From NCBI GenBank assembly GCA_020137815.1, contig CM035356.1, forward strand, positions 4,751,789 through 4,815,788: DNA of 64,000 bases. The letters are read 5' to 3'. Shown here piece by piece: positions 60,001 through 64,000 of the stretch. Origin of the DNA: Hormiphora californensis. Its lineage: Eukaryota > Ctenophora > Tentaculata > Cydippida > Pleurobrachiidae. Under the pieces are notes generated by a model, which was given only the letters and a program-made list of their open reading frames with translations, did no database searches and was not told the DNA's origin. The translations under genes and the position numbers were made by a program. Positions within the stretch are counted from its first letter, which is position 1. Each line of letters opens with the position of its first letter.

Positions 60001-62934
60001 AGTCATTAGAAGGGCGGGGATTATAGTTATTTGAAGGGCGGGGACTATAGTCATTAGAAGGGGGATAGAAGGGGTGTTTATAACCTAGCAGTAGCTGACC
60101 CACCGGGGGGCGGGGGGGGGGGGGGGGGGGGGGGGCTCACCTGAAGATCCATATGTTATGTCCAATGTACAGTTTTCATTTGATTCCCCCACCGGGACAC
60201 TTTCCAGTACAGTGAGAGATTTTATCTGTGCAGAAAACGTGGACAAATCTTTAAACGATTCGGTGGTCTTGAGAACTAAACCTGAAATGGGGAAGTGTCT
60301 AGATTTTGCTAAAATTATTACTGTAGCAAGACTTGTTATACAATTTAGCACTTGGGAGTCGTATATATCATGCAGCTCGCCAGACTACAGCTGTCTCGCC
60401 AGCCTAACTAGCTCCAATTATAAGCTAGATTATAGTGGAGGAAGTAGTTTCACTAAAACTCCTCCACTATAATCTAGCGCAATCTAGCTTATAATTGTAG
60501 CTAGTTATAGGCTGAAACTTTCAGGCTAATGCCAATGTTGGCCACATTGATACCTGAGTGAGATCGACGTCGCGCGCGACTGAGATCGAGAATCTAGGTT
60601 GCAATGAACCCAAATGCCAATGCCGTTCAACGCTGTCTAGACGGGTTTTGACCCAGGTGGGCTTGAGACGTAGTTGGAACGGCCCGTCTAGAGCTAGACG
60701 GCCTTGAGACAGAATAAAAAGAGTATTTTATTTGAACAAAACTTAATATCTTACCTTGATCACTGCTAACAAATGCCCAATCTTGTCCTACACTTGTCCC
60801 CCACTGTTCACAGTCAACCCCAGAGTTGCACGGTACCAGTACTTTTTTGTTCATCTGAGGGGGGTGGGGGGATGTTCAACCAATACAGAAAAGAAGAGAG
60901 AATCAGATAGTTTATATTAGAATGGGACTGGGAGTTTTAGATGTTATTAATGTTACTAGGGGAACTGAATGAAAGCTGAGTTTAGGGGAGGGGCGTGTGT
61001 TTTTAGTGTACACAACACACACTCATAACCTGTCTGGCGCCGCGACCCATCTGAGAATCAAATTGGGGTCTGGCGCCGCCAGACAGCTCATAACTTTCAA
61101 AACAAAAAACTAATTATTTAACGGGTCGTCAAAAGCTAAAAACTGACAATTACTAACCTCTATTGGTTGACAGGCTCCATCCCTACACTCTGTTAATTGA
61201 GGGCAGCCCCCAAAGCAAATCTTTATGTTACAGTGCTCTCCCCTCCACCCCCAGCTACAGCTGCACGTACCCCCCTGGTCACACGCCCCCTTGACACAGT
61301 AGCCTCGCTGTGAGCAGTCCTCGTTGTAGTCTGAAATCAGTTGATCTGAACCAGTGAACCAATGAAATTGAAATTACTTGGATTGAGGAAAGTATGATAT
61401 GTTGAAATATTTCCAGTCTGTCTGGCAGCCCCGAATAGAACAGATGTTAATATTGAACATTTGGAACTAAAAGCATGTGACAACAAACCTTTACAAGGGT
61501 ACATTATCCTCAGGAGGCGTTTATCTCCCTCACTCAGACCAACTCTCTGTCCAATCTTCCCTTTGTTTGTTCGTCCCAGTGTCTCAATAGTCGGCTTGCC
61601 GTTTCGACTGAACTAAAGAGAGAGGTGGGTGGAGGGAAAAGGGGAGAGAGGTAGGTAGACTCTACCGCGGTACTGCGGTAGAGGAAGGGATAAGGGGAGA
61701 GAAGGAGGGAGGGACTGAGGGAGAGGGAGAAAGATTATGGGAGAACGAGGGAGGGAACGAGAGGGAGAACTACAGGGAAAAAGATATAGAGCTGGGAGTT
61801 AGATAGGGGGCTCCATACATGGTCACTAGATAAACGCGTTGAATTGTTCATACTTTTTTATTCTAACACAGTGTCAGGCGACTCAAAATATACGGGAAAC
61901 ACAGCCTTACCTGATGGGAGGAGTAGTGCATTATGTACCTGATGGGAGGAGTAGTGCATTATGTACCTGATGGGAGGAGTAGTGCATTATGTACCTGATG
62001 GGAGGAGTAGTGCATTATGGACTCAAAATCATACGGTTCCTCAAACCACGTTACGTATTCCTTTTTCTGGCGCAGAAAGTTCCGAAAATACCTTAGCTGT
62101 AGGTGGAATACGGATGATAAGGGAATGATAAGTCCCGAATGATCTGCCAGATTATCCGAGCATTGGCCTGACCCATTCTCGTTTCTCTTAAGCGCGAGAA
62201 CTGTGGTCAGAGCATTGGCCTGACAGCGAATGAGCGAAATCTAGAATTACTTTGTGGTTTCAGCGATCCAATTTATAAGCTCACTGAAGAACCGGGCCGG
62301 GGACCTGAGGATCAAAATTGCAAAACTAATTGCACAACTCACGTTCACATTGTCCCAATTGACAGTAACATATTTCTCGCGGTCAAGTCGGGCGATAGTG
62401 TGCCATAGTCCCAATGTGTGGAGCAGCTCATGGATGACGTTGCCTATTGTGGCACACCCCTGTCCAATGGACACCAGCTGTCCACCACCCTGTCGTCCTA
62501 TCTACTGGGGGTGGTGGCTATATCACTGGTGTGGTTAAACTGAGATATATGGCTCCCGGTATTCGGAAGTGATGTTCAACTAGGCACAACATGTAATTTA
62601 AAGTCAGTTGTCATAAATCTTATGGATATATCAGAACGCTGGTGAGCGCCCAGGGCCCAACAACTCCTAAACTTATCAATTACCTTAGAAGAGCACTGGT
62701 AAGGGTCGTTGTACAAGACAGCGTGGTCCCTGCCGTCACCCTTGGAGAGCTCCACGAATCGTATACACGTGTGGAATTCTATCTGCCACATCGCTTCTCT
62801 GACACGGTGCCGGTACCATCGGGCACTAGATTCCTTGAATGAAGGGTAGAAAAGGAACGGGACAGTACCATTCTCCCAATAGAACGATGTATCTGAGTAT
62901 GCTGCAGCTCTCTTAGGTCGGCTGGGTGTATAAC
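57026..62934 (-). CDS. Astacin-family metalloprotease with EGF-like Cys-rich region
   Basis: Exons (minus): 62934-62684, 62501-62343, 62096-61995, 61612-61489, 61330-61158, 60854-60755, 60281-60141, 57372-57026 (or 55431-55085); phases join and give 465 whole codons. A basic propeptide end (RPKR) precedes AAAYSDTSFYWENGTVPF. The zinc site is HELLHTLGLWH, followed by RLDREKY and VNWDNV. The Met-turn is SIMHYSS, and the domain ends GQRVGLSEGD...YPC. Then an EGF-like Cys block (CVKGACDQGGTCSCSWGW, HCNIKICFGGC). A 100-nt exon (CNSGVDCEQWGTS) and a non-family C-terminus rich in Arg/Asn (RSRRIRKRNDRN) follow. Astacins usually have Glu after the third zinc His (HE.xR); here it is Thr. The signal-peptide exon was not found upstream of 62934. 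Convergent with ANKEF1. Confidence 0.9.
57374..57870. repeat. 24-bp minisatellite, block 2
   Basis: About 20 more copies of the GGGGATTATAGTCATTAGAAGGGC unit, inside the last astacin intron. Confidence 0.96.
57879..58204. mobile_element. 326-bp palindromic MITE inside the minisatellite
   Basis: Inverted ends CTGACGGTGTATAAGGTCCA (34 bp perfect at each end, through GCACGGAG). Long inner arms share TTCCCGATAAGATAGAAAGC and CCAATCAGAGG-type segments. It splits the 24-bp array; target-site duplication not evident. Confidence 0.85.
58208..58882. repeat. 24-bp minisatellite, block 3
   Basis: About 28 copies, including longer 25- to 26-bp variants with TATAAGGGGC. Confidence 0.96.
58883..59380. 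other. Unique island between minisatellite blocks
   Basis: Contains a TCTCTCTG-rich stretch, the short MITE at 59059 and three copies of CACATTGACGGATCACGTCGT near 59278-59335. No exon recognised. Confidence 0.6.
59059..59127. mobile_element. Short hAT-like MITE, family C
   Basis: CTGTCTGGCGCCG...CGGCGCC..CATACAG, about 69 bp, with perfect 8-bp duplication TGATAGAC at 59051-59058 and 59128-59135. Confidence 0.85.
59381..60066. repeat. 24-bp minisatellite, block 4
   Basis: About 28 copies, some with TTATTTGAAGG in place of TCATTAGAAGG. Confidence 0.96.
60380..60505. repeat. Hairpin in an astacin intron
   Basis: CTCCAATTATAAGCTAGATT and TATAGTGGAGG face their inverted copies across about 20 bp. 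Confidence 0.75.
61030..61086. mobile_element. Short hAT-like MITE, family C
   Basis: 57 bp, CTGTCTGGCGCCG...CGGCGCCAGACAG in effect (TGGCGCCGCCAGACAG), perfect 8-bp duplication CTCATAAC at 61022-61029 and 61087-61094. Confidence 0.9.
61909..62022 (-). repeat. 28-bp array of the Met-turn exon end and donor (four copies)
   Basis: ATAATGCACTACTCCTCCCA followed by TCAG and GTA occurs four times, with donors before 61995, 61967, 61939 and 61911. Read through, the extra copies shift frame and reach a stop, so the proximal donor (61995) preserves SIMHYSSHQ and the downstream frame. Confidence 0.93.
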
Positions 62935-63134
62935 CTGCAATGGACCGTGGAATTGTTAGTGGTGAAGTAAAGTATTTTATGAAGGAGCAATTTTTCTAGT
63001 CGCCGAAAAATGGTCAGACGTTGGGCCATAACTTCCTATTGAACTTTGATTTAGTTTCTCTTTAACCTCTTTGAATTTGAAAACCAGGCCTTGACTAGCA
63101 CCGGAAAACGAACCAGAGTTCGACTACTGCCACA

Positions 63135-63990
63135 ATGACAGACGTAGTTCTGAACCTAAACTCATGCGCCAAACGGGCCATTTTCTCACAGCTCCTCTCA
63201 AACTGTGTCTACATCATAAAGCATGGCTTGCTCTCCCCCGAGTTGTTTGTCCGGAGGGTCCAGAAAAGGCAATCCAAGAGGCTCCGAAAGAAAGGGGTGA
63301 ATATGAACGCAAAGGGGTGTGAGTACGCGGTCGCAGAAAACATACTCCACCACCTGAAGACCCTGCCATCTCCATTGATCCCGTGGAACTTGTACCAACA
63401 ACTCAGAGGACTACTGGACGTTTACACGCCCCAAGCACGGACAGCCATCATCACCGAGGCTTTCAAAGATGTTGATACAAGTACTGCTTACGTATTCCAA
63501 GCACTGCTGAAGACACTTCACCTAATGACGTGTTTTGAGGGCTGTACTGTTTGCCCTGAGTGCGGCCGGACACTGGAAGGAAATGAGATTTCTCAAACTA
63601 TGGTTTCCGTTCCGATCACCTCGTATCTGCTGAGGGAGAGGGTAGAAGGAGGTCACTGGTTCATGACATGGGGCCAACAGGCGAGTGATGTGGAAGTGGT
63701 AAAGATTCTGGCTCGACACTGGAGGGAGGTGGGAAATAGTGGAGTTATACCTGATACATATCTACCTTCATGTAAGTATACCAGGAATTAAAAATTAAGA
63801 AAAAATTAGAACAGATTTCAATGGCATATATGGTTAAGACTAACAGCTGTATCTCTTGTAGTGATAAAATGGTATTGTCACGTGATAAACGGTTGCCATG
63901 GAGCCGAGGAGCCCCGTGAGATTCCAGTGCTGGAGGTAGACCACCTCATATCACCGCTGACCTTCAAACAACAACGGGAAACGAAACCAA
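63135..63990 (+). CDS. Gene start with possible RhoGAP-like helical region (partial)
   Basis: Exon 1 63135-63771 starts at MTDVVLNLNS; exon 2 63862-63990 joins in frame (LIKWYCHVINGC) and ends at a GTAAGG donor near the window edge. About 255 residues are visible. ELFVRRVQKR and LKTLPSPLIPWNLYQQL, followed by FQALLKTLHLM, recall RhoGAP helices with the LP.PL motif, but I see no clear arginine finger. A later CTVCPECGRTLEG has a CxxC pair. Assignment is weak; it could be another helical domain. Divergent from the astacin gene, about 200 bp away. Confidence 0.5.
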
Positions 63991-64000
63991 GTAAGGGCTT

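Noticed and set aside
55625-60103. Minus-strand frames of (MTIIPALL)n and (SNDYNPRP)n as genes
   Set aside because: Pure 24-bp minisatellite translation in an intron; no start context, no unique sequence, and splice phases bypass it.

Overview
This window is metazoan nuclear DNA. Nearly every gene I can rebuild is split by short GT-AG introns. The gene set is animal: a VAC14 homologue, an LDL-receptor-class-A GPCR of the GRL101/LGR type, ABCG8, CSTF3, ANKEF1, an astacin metalloprotease and an SRCR-like membrane protein. Short TTAGGG/CCCTAA tracts fit an animal-type telomere repeat. I cannot name the species. Compact genes buried in simple repeats and small DNA transposons suggest an invertebrate, possibly a non-bilaterian, but that is only an inference.

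Layout. 50-2742 (-): three exons of VAC14. 3917-13040 (+): a large multi-exon GPCR with a signal peptide, a Cys-rich/LDLa ectodomain and seven TM segments. 13.1-20.4 kb: no gene seen, with poor-quality sequence, G-rich minisatellites and nested inverted-repeat elements. 20384-28764 (-): complete 15-exon ABCG8 (646 aa), with a two-exon SRCR-like gene on the other strand in one intron. 30266-33038 (-): complete 5-exon CSTF3 (710 aa). It is head-to-head with 33760-54528 (+), a complete 16-exon ANKEF1 (804 aa). ANKEF1 introns hold an intronless GPCR plus a broken partial copy, a 2.5-kb terminal-inverted-repeat element with an unknown 3-exon gene, a 3.5-kb foldback element and a 5'-truncated LINE. 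55-62.9 kb (-): an astacin/EGF-like gene convergent with ANKEF1; the facing 3' ends of these two genes are tandemly duplicated (offset 1941 bp). 63135-end (+): 5' part of a gene with a possible RhoGAP-like region.

Exon phases were checked by hand. ABCG8, CSTF3, ANKEF1, the astacin exons and the unknown transposon gene each add up to whole codons.

Main observation: at many exon-intron junctions, in at least five genes, the junction itself (acceptor plus first exon bases, or last exon bases plus donor) is tandemly repeated 2 to about 21 times, with units of 28, 33, 46, 49, 53, 54 or 90 bp. Most units are not multiples of three. One 58-bp transposon inserted exactly at a donor and duplicated it in its target-site duplication. 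There are also three families of very short 8-bp-TSD (hAT-like) MITEs, a duplicated GPCR exon that differs from its copy only at synonymous sites, and a TIR element carrying an unrecognised gene.
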